Assembly: GCA_018697195.1 (NCBI GenBank)
Contig: JAGMWU010000084.1
Location: 30,812-94,811, forward strand
Source: Certhia americana
Lineage: Eukaryota > Chordata > Aves > Passeriformes > Certhiidae
Length of the DNA stretch: 64,000 nucleotides
Direction of reading: 5' to 3'
Both the position numbers and the translations under genes were made by a program. This document shows, piece after piece, positions 23,201 through 34,872 of this stretch (positions are counted from its first letter, which is position 1; every line of letters begins with the position of its first letter). The notes under the pieces are model-generated. The model ran no database searches, had not been told where the DNA came from, and saw nothing but the letters and a program-made list of their open reading frames with translations.

Positions 23201-25880
23201 GGTTTAGCTTAGTTTTCTGTCTCAAAGTGGTGGCAGAGACAGCAAGTAAGCATGTGCATGTGTGTTACAGCTGTGTTAGAAGCAATTGTTCTCAGGACAA
23301 CAGGTAGTTGCTTGTGCTCATAAGTAGCTCATTAGTTCATCTGAGGTGTCGTGATCTAATTAATAAAAGTAATCTGGAGACTTCTTCTGTCTGTGGCCAG
23401 GAGACCATAGGCATCAAGGACTTCATAATGAGCAGCTCCCTCTTGTGACCGTCCAGGTCAAGTTTGTCAACCAATGTGCACTTGAGAGGTGGTGAGGACA
23501 GTTACAGCTGCATCACAGTGTTTTTGTGGATGATTACTGGAAAACATGTGTAATGCTTCATTTGGACATTGAGAAATGGATGGCAGCATGGATGGGTCAA
23601 AGGGAGTTGGAGTTGTCCTAAGGTCGCCCAGAGCTCTGCCTGCCCAGCTGACAAGACCCTGCCCTTAGTGTAGCCAACAGGTACCCACACATTCCCACTA
23701 TGTTCCCAACAATTGTCTGAGCAACAACTTACTAAACAGTAAAAGACCAAATGAGAACAGCTCACAAGAGAATACAACTGGGAATTAACCTGTATAAATA
23801 CATATGTTGTGTTGCCCAGTCTTTCCAAATGAAGTGGTGAGGCTTGTGCCATTATTTCCTATGCTCTGTCTCACCTGCAGCTGCCATACATTACCACATC
23901 CTGCCGCTGCTTCCATAGAGGCACTTACCTCCATTAACCTTTTTCTGATGGTGGATGGGACCACCAGAAATTCTGCAAAGAAAAGTTAATATGGAGGCTT
24001 TCTGGCAGAAGCTGTACCACAGGGTGTCCAAATGGCAGCGGCATTAGTGAAGCCCTCTTGATTCACACTTGACCAGGTCTTTTAGTATAAAAAAATTGTA
24101 CTTGCATCAAATACAATGTTTTTGCTTCTTTGTTTCTTCACACTGTTTTCAAGGTAATTGGAAGATGTTTTAAATATAGAATTGATTTTAAATATAGGGA
24201 ATTCTTGATTATGTAATTTTTTTTCAATGAAGTATGTAGAAAAACATTATCTAAGCTGTAAACAGAACAGTTTTCAATATGGTTAGGGCTAGGGTTTTAA
24301 ATTCATGTCCCACAGATGATTTGTTGGTGTGGTTGTTGAGGTGAGGGGAAGGGTATTGGGTGGTGGGTGTGGGGGAAGGAGTGGTTGGGGGGTTTTAGCC
24401 CAACAAAATAAAGGAAGTTTTCAGTTAGGTGTCATCGTCTTCTGCAGAGGAAACTTTCAGGATAATGTTTAGGGTTGTTTTAGTCATTAGAAGTGAAACA
24501 CACAATAAGGGCCAGCCTATGTTTGTACAATTGGAGGATATTTCTCATAATGAAGGAAGGCTCCAAGGTCAGCAGCTACAATTCCCGGAGAAGTTACATC
24601 ACAAAGTCACAGCTGCACCAGCCTGCTCTCTTCCCCTGCTTCACCCCCCACCTTTTATTTCTGCACACTCTTTCTCAGCACAAGTGTTGCTCACATCTCC
24701 TGCAAGAATACCATGGTTTTTACTTGGGCTTGTGTCTATGGTGTTATTTAGCTATTAAACACACCCCACTCCACCCCACCTTCAAAAAAAGAAACCTGAT
24801 TTTTTTTCAAAGTTTCATTATAATCTTCTAATATCCTGTACATTCCCAAACTCCATTTGTCTAGCTTCTGGTTTTGCAATGAGAATTATATTGTTCTGTG
24901 ATCATGGCAGTAGCAGCACCATCTGCATCTAGTCTGGGCCTGTGCATTTTAGTTACCTCCTGTCATGCAATGGCAGAAGGCATGGCAGCTCACACCTCTG
25001 TGTTGAGCTGTGTGTGAAGAAAAAGGCCCTGGGCTATTTTAGAAAAATTTGCATGAGGGAAAAGAGAAAAGGCTAGATCTTAATTTCTATAGCTCACTTT
25101 GTGTCTCCATTTACTATGGAAATTAATGTTACTGCTACATGAAACACCATTTGGAAAACTTGGATATAATCGCTTTCTTTCTTGGCATTTTTCTTTTTAT
25201 GTATGTTACATGATACTTCAGTGCAAGGACCCTCTTTTATAATCCTGCCTTTTTTAAAGCATTTCTCACAAATGTTTGCTTGGTTTAGGTGCTACCAAAC
25301 AATTTACTAATTGACTGTTAATCTAAATTCAGATCATCTTGTAATGGAAAGAACAAGGACACTCCTAAGCAGCCTACTTGTCCATTTTATTTGTTTTCCA
25401 ACCTCCTGGTGAGTTTTTCTCTTCTTCTATCAACAGGATAGTATAGTGAGAGGTTGCTCTACATACTTCTCATTGCTGTAGACCTTATTCTGTTTGTACC
25501 CAAAACTCTGACTCAGTGCTGTTGAAGTCAGCCAAGTCCTTCCTGGCTTCAGGTTATTCTGAATCAGTCTATAAACCTAAAATTCAAAGCTGCTTCTAAC
25601 AAAGAAAACAAGATATTTTTCCTTCTGTTCCTAACAGAACTTGTGTTGTGGCAAGTCTGTTGTTCACATCCAATCGTGTTCACCAGTGATTGTTCCAAGC
25701 ATCATATGTTAGTGTGAAATCACCTAGTATTCAGTATTTCCTTCATTGCGTTTGGTTCATCTACAATTATTGCATTTAAAAAGGGCGGTGGCATTCTTCC
25801 ATCCCTGCTCTCTCACTCTACAATTGGGAATGATGGTTAGGAAGGGCTGTGAACGTCATCCAGGTAGTTAGGTAACCCCT
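20271..25880. other. intergenic region upstream of TM4SF1
   Basis: No gene is recognised. It contains a tandem duplication of TTTGTAATTGTAATGG (about 20372-20405), a T-rich tract (22287-22316) and a G-rich tract (24345-24392). The open frame at 21718-21903 was inspected and shows no known domain. Confidence 0.55.
24345..24392 (+). other. G-rich tract with G-quadruplex pattern
   Basis: It contains runs of 4, 3, 3, 3, 5 and 6 G separated by loops of up to 11 bases, and the first five runs satisfy the usual G-quadruplex pattern with short loops. It lies about 1.6 kb upstream of the TM4SF1 start codon. Confidence 0.7.
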
Positions 25881-25882
25881 GG

Positions 25883-25889
25883 TATTTAA
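25883..25889 (+). promoter_or_regulatory. TATA-like box of TM4SF1
   Basis: TATTTAA lies 98 bases upstream of the start codon, so transcription would begin around 25913-25920 with a leader of about 70 nt. The position fits a TATA box, but no transcript data are available. Confidence 0.45.
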
Positions 25890-25986
25890 GGAGGTGAGAA
25901 TAAACGCTGATCTTCTTTTAGGTGTGGACAGGTGTGAGATAGGTTGAATCTGACAAGTTGAAGGAGGATTTTTTAAAGCTGAGAAT

Positions 25987-26163
25987 ATGTGTTTTGGAAG
26001 GTGTGCTAGACGTGTTGGTTATAAGTTGCTCATCCTTGCCCTCCTCTGCATTGTGGCCAACACTTTACTTTATTTTCCCAATGGTGAAACAAGATTTGCT
26101 TCAGAGCATCACCTCAGCAAATACGTGGAGTGCCTTCATGGCATTCTAGGTGGAGGCTTTCTG
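25987..26163 (+). CDS. TM4SF1: TM4SF1 coding exon 1
   Basis: 59 codons from [10 protein letters not shown] to GGGFL, then the donor GTAAGT. The intron phase is 0. Confidence 0.95.
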
Positions 26164-29100
26164 GTAAGTAATAACCTAGTGTCTTCTTTCAAGTTTATAT
26201 TGGAGGTACTTGGTGCTGCTCTTTCTCTACTGGTTACCTGAATTTATTCATCAAATATTTTGTCAACAGGTGTCTCTGGAGTTATATAAAAAAAAGAGCT
26301 ATATTATCCCATAGCCATTACTAGTTACTCTTATAGATTATCTACAACATTATGTCACTGTAAAGATAAAAAACCATAGGGTTTAGGGCATGGAATTCAA
26401 ATGCAAAAGTGAAACCAAGCCTCTCAGCAGGTCACAGTTTGTATTTCTGTCACTGCAAACTGCTTGTGAATTCTTGGAAAAAAGTAGATGTCTGTAATGA
26501 GATGTTTGTCTGAATTGAGCAAAATTTTACTAGACTTTCTACTCTAGTCACACTGGTTTGTCACACAGGCAATGATGATTGCTCTTAAATAACAGTTATA
26601 TTGCCAGTAGCTGTTTTTTCAAAAATCTTTATTTTGTAGTCTTGTAGTCCTCATTGGAATAAAGTTAATGCCTTTTTTTTTTTTTTTTTTATTTTGCAAA
26701 GTGTTTTATTTGCAAAGACAGCCTTTAATGTGAAGAGAAACTTCTAAGCTAAAATACTTTAAATGTAGCAATACCCCAAGAGTCTCTTTCTATGCTTAAG
26801 TGCAGTATTACCAGAAAGTAGTGTGGGAGCAGTTCTGCACCAGAACAGTCTGGGACAGGACTCAGCTGAGATCTCTATGGTTAAGTTTGGAAGTTTATTA
26901 CATCGGGTGTGGGTGAAAAAAGCCCTGCTCAGGGTTAGCTCAGAGCAGGCTGGAGGACACAGGATCAAGAGAGAGCACAAGGCAAGACAGCATAAGATGA
27001 TAAGAGCAAGAGAGGAAGAGAGAGGAGAACAAAAGAATAAGAGGAAAAGCAGGAAGGCAAGAAAGAGGAGAACAAAAGAATAAGAGCAAAAGCAAGAGAG
27101 CAAAAGAATAAGAGAGCGAAAGAATAAGAGAGCGAGCTCTCCTTTTACAATGATTTACATCTCTTTCTATGTTGAATATTCTACTTTCTCATTAACCAAT
27201 CTAGTATTGAATGCAAATTTTCTACATTTACATATATCCTATAGGAATCGCTACATTACCATGTTTTATTACTTTCTAATCTCTAAATCTTATCAGGGGT
27301 CTCTTCCTGGCGAGCCAGGGAGGAAGGGTCTGTTCTGGTTGTGGTATGTCTGCTAGTAAATTACATTCTTAACAAAGAGAGAAAGACCTTTGGTCAGCCA
27401 AAGCTGTTCTATAAACATTCAGAAAAACACTGCTTTCATTTCAATGTCTCTCCTAGTTTCTTCATTCTTAGCATCTTTGGATAAGTAGTCAGATTTATAG
27501 GACTTTCCTGTTTCTTCCTTTCCAACAAAAGGGCAAAAGAATTATACCTGTCCTGGGTTGGTGATGTCAGGAGCGAGATGCCTCGTGTTAAATAGGAGTA
27601 AAGCTGAATCACCTGTATGGGCTGACTGCCAAGAAGCAACATAAATGAATGCATTTTGAAGACTGTATTTTTTCTGCCCTCTCTGTGCAACCAAAAGGAA
27701 CAGTGTGATTTGTTTGCTCTGTTCCCAGGTACTCATTCCAGCTGCAGTGTTCATTGGGCTTCACAATGATGACTGCTGCGGGTGCTTTGGCCATGAGGGC
27801 TGTGGAAAGAGCTGTGCGGTAAGTGAGCCTGTATATCCCAGTCCTGGGTAATCCCAGAGACAAGGCGATGACTGTGCTGAAAGTTCATGTTTATGTCTGT
27901 TGTGCAGATGCTCTCCTCAGTTCTGGCTGCCTTTGTTGGGATCCTTGGCTCTGGATACTGCATAATCATTTCAGCACTGGGCTTGTCTCAAGGACCATAT
28001 TGTTTTACCCACCTAGAGAGAAACTGGATCTATCCTTTCACTGACTCCTCTGGAGGGTAAGTTGTCTGTTCATGAGAATGTTATCTCTTCCCAATGAACA
28101 CATGGGCTTTATTCCAGTGCCTTTCAGCAATGTCCAGTTAGCATATACCAAAATCTATTAGTAACTTTATCCTTTCCACTTGGTAAGAACTTAACAAATG
28201 GCATCAGTTCCCCTTGCTGCAGTGTAAAACCAAAGCCATAGAAAGATATATATGTGATTAAATCTATACATGATATACTGTTCATGTCCATGAACATCTC
28301 TAACAAAGTATAAAGCTTCAGGACTTCGAAGGATTTACAAATTAGGAATAGTGGTTGTTAAGATATTTGTCTTATCATTTGTGTAAGAGTCTATTTTGTC
28401 AGGCTTGCTCCTGAAGCTACTTTGCACCAGCATAAAGTGGCACAATGCCCACATTAGTGACAATGGCATAGAATCTCATAAATGAAACTTGAGAAGGTTT
28501 ATAAGAACCTTTGTACACTGCAGGGCAGAGAGGGCAAGAAGCTCCTAATTATCCTTAATTAAGGTTCTCCTGCAAAAAAAATCTTGGTGTGCTATTCCCC
28601 ATTATTGCACATAAATCCTGATGTGGTTCATATCATGGTATGCTTTTAAAGTGTCTGTATGGTTGACAACCTCAAGGCTATATCTAGCAACGGCTTATGG
28701 CTGATGCTGGACTAGAGGCAGTTGGAGTACAAAGAAGCCACATCTTTCTGCAGAAGGGTTTGAATTTTATATTTCTCTTGTGTCTCTCCGAAGAGGGGTC
28801 ATTCCTACTTCTCCATCGTCCAGACCATGACTGAGTATAGAAGAACTAGGTTAAGTCCTTGCTGAAGGCAAGTGCTGATGTTCTCAAGATGTGAGTGAGC
28901 AGTAACAGCTGAAATATTGCAGTACCTCTCCAAATTTGTTCTGTTTGGCTCTTCCAAGTAAGCATGTGAGTGCCCAAAGACAGCAACACAGCAGAGAAAG
29001 TGACCCATTTGCCTCAGATCAGTGACTGCTATCTCTAGGAAAAAGACCCAGTCCTGCAAAAGTCTGTGATTGTTTTGAGAAAAACCTTTGCTCTTTCAGC

Positions 29101-30526
29101 TTTCTTGAGTTTGTGCCTCGCTTTAATCAGCAGTAGGAAATTCTGCCTTCATAGATTATTTTTTAAAAAGAAATTAAGACTTAGCAAAAATGTTGGATTG
29201 ATATTTCAACATGTTTCTAAACCAAAAAAACCTTCCTTTAATGAAGTAAACCATTGCTTTTTCTATTCCTTTAGGAATCCATTCCTAAGGGAACTAGCCT
29301 ATTAGGACTCTAGAGAGTGAATATCCTCAATGCAGTTACAAACTAGACAGAATTTGGTTCTAGTACATGGTAAGTATCCCACTCTGACACAATGTTAATA
29401 TGCTTTTAATTGCTGTGTACAGGTACTTGTTTGAGTATAACAAGTGGTCTCAATGTCAAGAACCTCAAAACATCGTGCAGTGGAACGTCACCCTCTTTTC
29501 CATCCTCCTTGTTTTGGGAGGAATAGAATTCATTCTGTGCTTCATACAGATAATCAATGGCATTCTTGGAGGACTGTGTGGGTTGTGCTGCAGTCATGAG
29601 GAGGTAAGTAATTTGCAGATATACCCATGTTTCTCAGTTGAACATGAAACTTGTTGCTTATACTACTGTGGAGTTTTACTCAGCAGTTACTTCATAAGTA
29701 TTCTTAAGCAACAATTCCTTGCATAGCTGTTTCTGTTGTGATTAGAATTTTCATGTAGTGTTTGATCACATGCTTTCAGCTGATTCCTCAACTGCCACAG
29801 TGATGTTAATCTGTCTGAGATCTAGGAGCTTTTGTTTGTCCAATGACACATGTGATCTTCGGTAGTGGATAGGTGATATAACTGAGACACAGATGCCCTG
29901 GTGGTTGGGGTCTTTGCCTAAACTGTTGTTGCATAGTGTGGTGCTTGTTCTAACTCTATTGTGTTAGCCTTGTGTTTTGTCCACAGCAGCTCAGAAGCTA
30001 CTGACAATATGCTGCATATAATGTAAACAGCAGCATTCTGGCCTTGCTTAGTGAACATAAGAAAAGAGAAATAATTAAATTGCATGTAGTTAACAAAATC
30101 TGCAGACAGATCTGCAGGGTTTTTGAAGGTGGGTTTTTTTAGGGGGTAAGGAAAGGAAATTTTCTTCAAATTTCTTCAAAGCCTTGTTAAATAGTTTGCA
30201 CATATTCCAAAACCAGCATCAGAGTGGTAGTGTTGGAATCACCATGGCTTAAAGTATGAACCAGATATAATTTATATCACACACTGTAGATAAGCATGTG
30301 ACTCACATTTTTAATTGACATAGTTGAATGTTGGAGCTCTTTCAAAGCTACTTCTCTTTTCTTTCTCCTGTCTTCCTTGCTCCAACTGCAGTGTAGAAGA
30401 GCTATACTATGGTGTTCTAAATGTGATCAGGTTAATTTTTCCACCTTTAGCTGGATACAATATTAGCATTCTTTCCATTAATATGTTTCGTTTTTTTGTT
30501 CCTCCCTGCAGACATATGTTTGCTAG
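25987..30526 (+). CDS. TM4SF1: transmembrane 4 L6 family member 1
   Basis: Five coding exons (25987-26163, 27729-27818, 27908-28056, 29423-29603, 30512-30526) join in frame to 203 codons plus stop; the human protein has 202 residues from memory. The product is the L6 antigen, a four-helix plasma-membrane protein that organises membrane microdomains in endothelial and epithelial cells. Helix 1 is about residues 12-30 and is followed by [15 protein letters not shown]. Exon 2 carries the second helix and the loop [14 protein letters not shown]. Exon 3 has helix 3 ([15 protein letters not shown]). Exon 4 carries the extracellular [16 protein letters not shown] segment, with an N-glycosylation sequon, and helix 4. 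Odd points are Cys to Arg at residue 9, Cys to Phe at residue 79, and VECLHG (residues 47-52) where the two paralogues in this window keep a W-Y-F core. The gene is divergent from TM4SF4 and tandem with TM4SF18. Confidence 0.96.
26822..27420 (-). mobile_element. probable LTR-type insertion, borders uncertain
   Basis: On the minus strand the segment has an LTR-like plan: a TATA-like AT-rich part, a pyrimidine-rich repeat, then CCGATGTAATAAACTTCC (a polyadenylation signal in an R/U5-like context), ending near CTCCCACA. On the plus strand it begins TGTGGGAGC after AGTAG. I could not find a convincing matching duplication at the other end, so the right border is a guess. Confidence 0.45.
26990..27135 (+). 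repeat. purine-rich imperfect tandem repeat
   Basis: Repeated AACAAAAGAATAAGAG and AGAGCGAAAGAATAAG units form a stretch of almost pure purine on the plus strand, about 145 bp long, inside the LTR-like segment. Confidence 0.85.
27729..27818 (+). CDS. TM4SF1: TM4SF1 coding exon 2
   Basis: 30 codons, [20 protein letters not shown] to GKSCA, between CCCAG and GTAAGT. The next intron is only 89 bp (27819-27907). Confidence 0.95.
27908..28056 (+). CDS. TM4SF1: TM4SF1 coding exon 3
   Basis: 149 bp, starting [18 protein letters not shown] and ending inside a Gly codon (phase 2) at GAGG|GTAAGT. Confidence 0.95.
28057..29422 (+). other. TM4SF1 intron 3
   Basis: A 1366-bp intron with no recognisable repeat or exon. 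Confidence 0.8.
29423..29603 (+). CDS. TM4SF1: TM4SF1 coding exon 4
   Basis: 181 bp, completing the Gly codon and encoding [18 protein letters not shown] through helix 4 to GLCCSHEE, before the donor GTAAGT. Confidence 0.95.
29604..30511 (+). other. TM4SF1 intron 4
   Basis: A 908-bp intron without recognised features; the acceptor is CCTCCCTGCAG. Confidence 0.75.
30512..30526 (+). CDS. TM4SF1: TM4SF1 coding exon 5 (last four codons)
   Basis: Only TYVC and a stop codon are coded here. The human protein likewise ends in Tyr-x-Cys from memory, and TM4SF18 has an equally short last coding segment. Confidence 0.85.
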   Translation, partial: TYVC

Positions 30527-31030
30527 AAACCTGACAATGCCTTGACATCGGTGCAGGTGTGTGCTGTAATGAATATACTGTGGATTTTTTTTAAACATTC
30601 CACACATACTGGAATGCACATTGTTCTCAAACTGTGCTGTTGCCATGAATTTAACTGACTTGGAGCCTTTTTTGATGGAATCATATGCAAGTTTTCTGTG
30701 AACCTGCCTGAACCGAAAGGCAAAATGTATCCTGAATATCTTTGGTTCGTTTCATCTTGGTATAGGCAACATGTCACTAAAGTGACTTTATTTATTTTTA
30801 TCTTTCTACTGACACAACAGCTCTGTACTTTGTCCTGTTTTCCCAATAAAGTTGTTCTGTCATTCCGATCTTGGAATGAACACAAACCAAATCTAGCTTG
30901 GCCTGGATAAAAGGTTTTGGTCAGCTGGACCAAAACCAAAGAAGAAGTAAAATATGGATGATTGGGGGCTTTTCAGGATTTTTCTGAACTTCCCCTGTAT
31001 TTCACAAATAAAGATTTGTATTAAAAATCC
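30527..31030 (+). terminator. TM4SF1 3' UTR with two polyadenylation signals
   Basis: AATAAA occurs at 30845-30850 and again at 31007-31012, which suggests two alternative mRNA ends. Cleavage sites are inferred only. Confidence 0.7.
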
Positions 31031-34000
31031 CCAGGAGGTGTCAGTGATTCCTTCACTGCCTTTGCTGAAACACTGCTCCGTGTGGTCTTGGAGTAAAGGG
31101 CAGTGGTAGAGTGAGAACATAGATTTAATGCAGTCGAGTTATAACTTGTTTTTCCTCTCCAGCAGGCTCTGCCAAAATGGGATCTACTTCCTTGCTTGGT
31201 TTGGCTCATTTAACTGAAACAGGTGAATAAGGGTTCAGCATCATCAATAAGGGTTCAACAACAGCTCTGGGACAGATACAACAGCACACGTGGAGTCTTA
31301 GTCCTGGGTCAGGGCTGGCAGTTCCCATACAGGGAGCTGAAGAGGTCTCTGCTCAGCTGAGCCCAGCTGAGCTCCTCCTGCCTTCCCAAGTGGGATCAAG
31401 TCCTGATTGCTCTATTACAGGCCTGAGATAAAACAAGATGTGGGCATGACTCCTGTTTTTTACCTCACTCAGCAGACCCTCAGGCCTCACAGCATTCAAG
31501 CAATACACTCCGAATTCAGGTCAGCAAAGACAGATTAATCTGAAATACCTGACTACACCAGTTATCAGCCTGAAGGCATTACTGTAAGGTCCTGGGTAAG
31601 AACCTCTGAAGTGTAGCTTGTTCCACGTTAGAGCGAATCTTTCATCACAAGTACATCTGAATAAATTGCTGCCAACAGAATTGCTGGCAAAGCCAGTATG
31701 GCAGTGTTGCTGCTGGCAATGGCATTTTTCAAGTGAAAACCAAAATTTCTTGGTTTTTAACAAAAGACATGCTCTTTATTTGAAAGGAATGAGGCTCAGT
31801 TTTGGAATTTAGCTGTTCATATTGTCTTTGAAAACAAGCAATTTAGTTTCTATTCATGTGAGAAAAAGAAGTTCTCATGGGTGTCAGTTCATCCTTAGGA
31901 TATTTGTAGCTAGGAGGGTGGTCTTTAAAGATGGCCAGAAACTTCAGGTGTATCTCAGGCTGTCTGCCCTGTACAAGTACACACCTGAAAAAATAAGTGA
32001 ACTGTGAAAATTGTTCACATATATCTGCACCAGCAAAAGAATTCTCAGATGAAAAGAGTTTGTGTCTAGAATCTCAGGATACCTGAATTTTGCAGGAGTA
32101 TTTATTCATACCTAAATACATAGAAGTAGTTGAGGGATTTTAATGTCATTTAGTACCATTTCTTTGTAGTGTTTATCCCTGTCCTGCCCTGCTATGGGAG
32201 GGAGGATGGAGAATATGTGCATGCACATATGTATACACACAAAATTCTTTACAACTGTGTGGTACAGTTACTTTGTGTGTGAAGATACAGTGTTAGAAAA
32301 AATATCTGCAAGTTCTCATGTGGAAGGAGAGAGAGTGGAAAAGAGAGTCCTCAATGGAATAATGTATAATTACCTCGCAACTTAAAGACTTTTTGCCTTT
32401 ATTCTTACATAATGGTTATTTGTTTTTCTGGTACACACAATTAATTAAAGAACTGAAACAATTTTATTAATTCCAATACACAGGATTATTAGGCTAAGGT
32501 TTAGACTTGAAACTTCAGCACAAATGCATGCAGCACCAATAGATCCTTGTAGCCCTAATGCACAGCATTACTGCTCACTATTTATATTGTCGTGTAAAAA
32601 ATGGCCAGCTGGATTATTTTGTTGCCTGGCACGTAAGACAGTGTTTTGAGAGATTTATCAGTTACATTGTGAAGAAGTGATTGGTTTAGGTTGTATTCAT
32701 TTCAGTTGGCAGAGAAGTCACTCACACAGAATAAACATGACTTTTCGGTAACAGACTTGGAATCAGCTCACAAATAATGACAGCAAAGTGCTTGCAACAC
32801 TTGGCAAGATGTTTGAGAAACTGTCTTACAGGTTTGCTTAATTCTTAGTATAGTTGTTTCCTGTTATAATGCCATTGTGTGCCAGAAAAATAACCACACT
32901 GTGATTTGGTATTTGCAGAACTCAGTTTAAAAGCAAGGTCATGAAGCAGACTGCTGTACTGCAGAAAAAATGCTGCTTCAGTCATCATTTCCTAAGTTAG
33001 CTTCTTCTAATCAGAACAGGTTATAATGGAAATAGCATCAAATTTGATTATAAAATACTAGTTGCTTGCTATTCTGTTAGCTTGCTACTAATTTTGGCCT
33101 TTGTTTTTAAGAAAATATTTCAGCCAAAATTATATGACCTTTGAGTTTTGTACTAAAATAATCAGTCAAGGGGATTGGATGTGCATGATTTTAATGCAGC
33201 TGTTTTCTCTGCTCTTTTTTGATGACATGAGTTCTGTCTCTGCCTATGAGTCTGGAAAGGCAGGTTTGCTACTTATTCTGGTTAGAGGGACATGTGAAAA
33301 AAAGTGTCCATAGTGATGAGAGAGTAAAACAGAAAATATGGGAAGATCAAAAATGAGGGCTTCATAATGAAACCTCTTAGAAAAAGAGGAAAGTCACAGC
33401 AGGGAACAGAAAAATGGTGTAATTGTGTGAGTACCACCATGCCTACTTCCTTGCATGATCTCATGTTAAGTGATAGTATGGAATTAGTTACAACATGCAC
33501 TCCCAACAGCTTTTATGAGAGGATGAGAGAAGCCTCGTGTGAAGAGCTCAAAACAGCTCATGAGGAAATAGAAGGAAAATATGTTGTGATGTCGTTGACT
33601 TCTAAAATCAGCCTTCCTGCTTTTGATAAGAGACTTTTTGGGGGAGTTTTTTTAGTTCTTTTTTTCTCTGACAACAACTTTCCTATTAAGTAAAGCTTAA
33701 GGTCATTTTTGAGTTACTTTTCTGATGACTCACAGGGGCATAGATTGAAGGCTTGGGTTGTGCTGTAAGTGCTCAAACTGCCCTGACTCTGTTACTGGGA
33801 TAGTGTTTAGATGTTAAGGAGTTGAGAAATGATGGCATGTGACAATGGGAAAGCTGTCTGACTTTGGCTTTGCTTAGTTCAACCAGCAGGCATTTTAAAA
33901 CAACAGCCAAACCTTTTATCCTGCACAAGATGTCACGCATACATAGGTCAGGTCTGTAGTTGTGCAAGCTCAGCTGTAAGCACAGAATGAAACAATTGGA

Positions 34001-34630
34001 GAAATAGCAGGATTCAATTTGCAAAGCACTGGAGCCACATAACGATGTGGCAAAGAGTAATTGATTAAAAGTGTGAAAATAAGTCTGCCTTGCAGTTTAT
34101 AAGCCCTGTTATTTGGGCTTCTGTACTCTTGGTAAGATGTTCCAGACTCAGCCTGCTGTTGCAAGTCAGTAACACACTGATTCCCTCTTAGGCGTTCTCT
34201 TAATAAATCTCTGTAATATGAGGCAAAGGGTAGCCTTCTGCACAGAAACTGGGCATATTTACCTTCTTACATCCCCCTTCCCCATGCTGCTGTAAGATTG
34301 AAAAACCTTGCTTCTGTCACAGACTGTGTTGCAGTTCGTGTCATGGGGAGGAGGATATTTTTGAGCAGTCACTAGGAAATGAGAGCTTTGAAGTTCCTTC
34401 CTGAGTCTGACTCCTAGACATATTTCATTTGGAAGATCACAAAGGAGGATCTTTTAGAAGGGAAATGGCTACTTAAAAACGTGCTTAACAAAAGACAGTG
34501 AGTTTACACAGTGATATTCATCTGTTGTTCTGCTAACTGTTAAGCACTTCTGCCCCTGGAATCACACCCCAGTCATTGGTTCCTGTGAATATGAATTGAC
34601 TGAATCAAGCTGGGGAGGTCAAAACGCTTC
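31031..34630. other. TM4SF1-TM4SF18 intergenic region
   Basis: No gene is recognised. There is a short direct repeat of AATAAGGGTTCA (31227-31258) and two adjacent CAGCTG E-boxes within GCTCAGCTGAGCCCAGCTGA (31351-31370). Open frames here, such as 31521-31763 on the minus strand, have no recognisable content. Confidence 0.55.
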
Positions 34631-34631
34631 T

Positions 34632-34639
34632 TATATTGA
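34632..34639 (+). promoter_or_regulatory. possible TATA-like box of TM4SF18
   Basis: TATATTGA at this point would place transcription start near 34660, giving a leader of about 35 nt. This is weak evidence in AT-rich DNA. Confidence 0.3.
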
Positions 34640-34695
34640 AAGTCTTGTAAACTTTTGTTAGCTTACAATAACAAAACTTCCAGAGTTCTTGAGAG

Positions 34696-34872
34696 ATGGC
34701 TTTGGAGACATGTGGAAGCTGTTTGAGTTGCCTGCTGGTACCTCTTGCACTTTGGAGTATTGTTGTGAACATCCTCCTATATTTTCCAAACGGAAAAGTT
34801 CTGCATGCTGCCAGTTACCAGCTCCCCAACCATGAGTGGTATTTTGAAGGGATCTGTTTCTCAGGTGTGATG
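34696..34872 (+). CDS. TM4SF18: TM4SF18 coding exon 1
   Basis: 59 codons, ending CFSGVM before GTAAGT, phase 0. The length equals TM4SF1 exon 1. Confidence 0.95.

Larger units (their letters stand above)
26164..27728 (+). other. TM4SF1 intron 1
   Basis: A 1565-bp intron. It contains a poly-T tract at about 26672-26690 and an inserted LTR-like segment with a purine-rich repeat (about 26822-27420). No further exon is seen. Confidence 0.8.

Noticed and set aside
31351..31374. Twin CAGCTG E-boxes in a palindromic context
   Set aside because: Such motifs are frequent by chance, and there is no supporting context to call a regulatory element.
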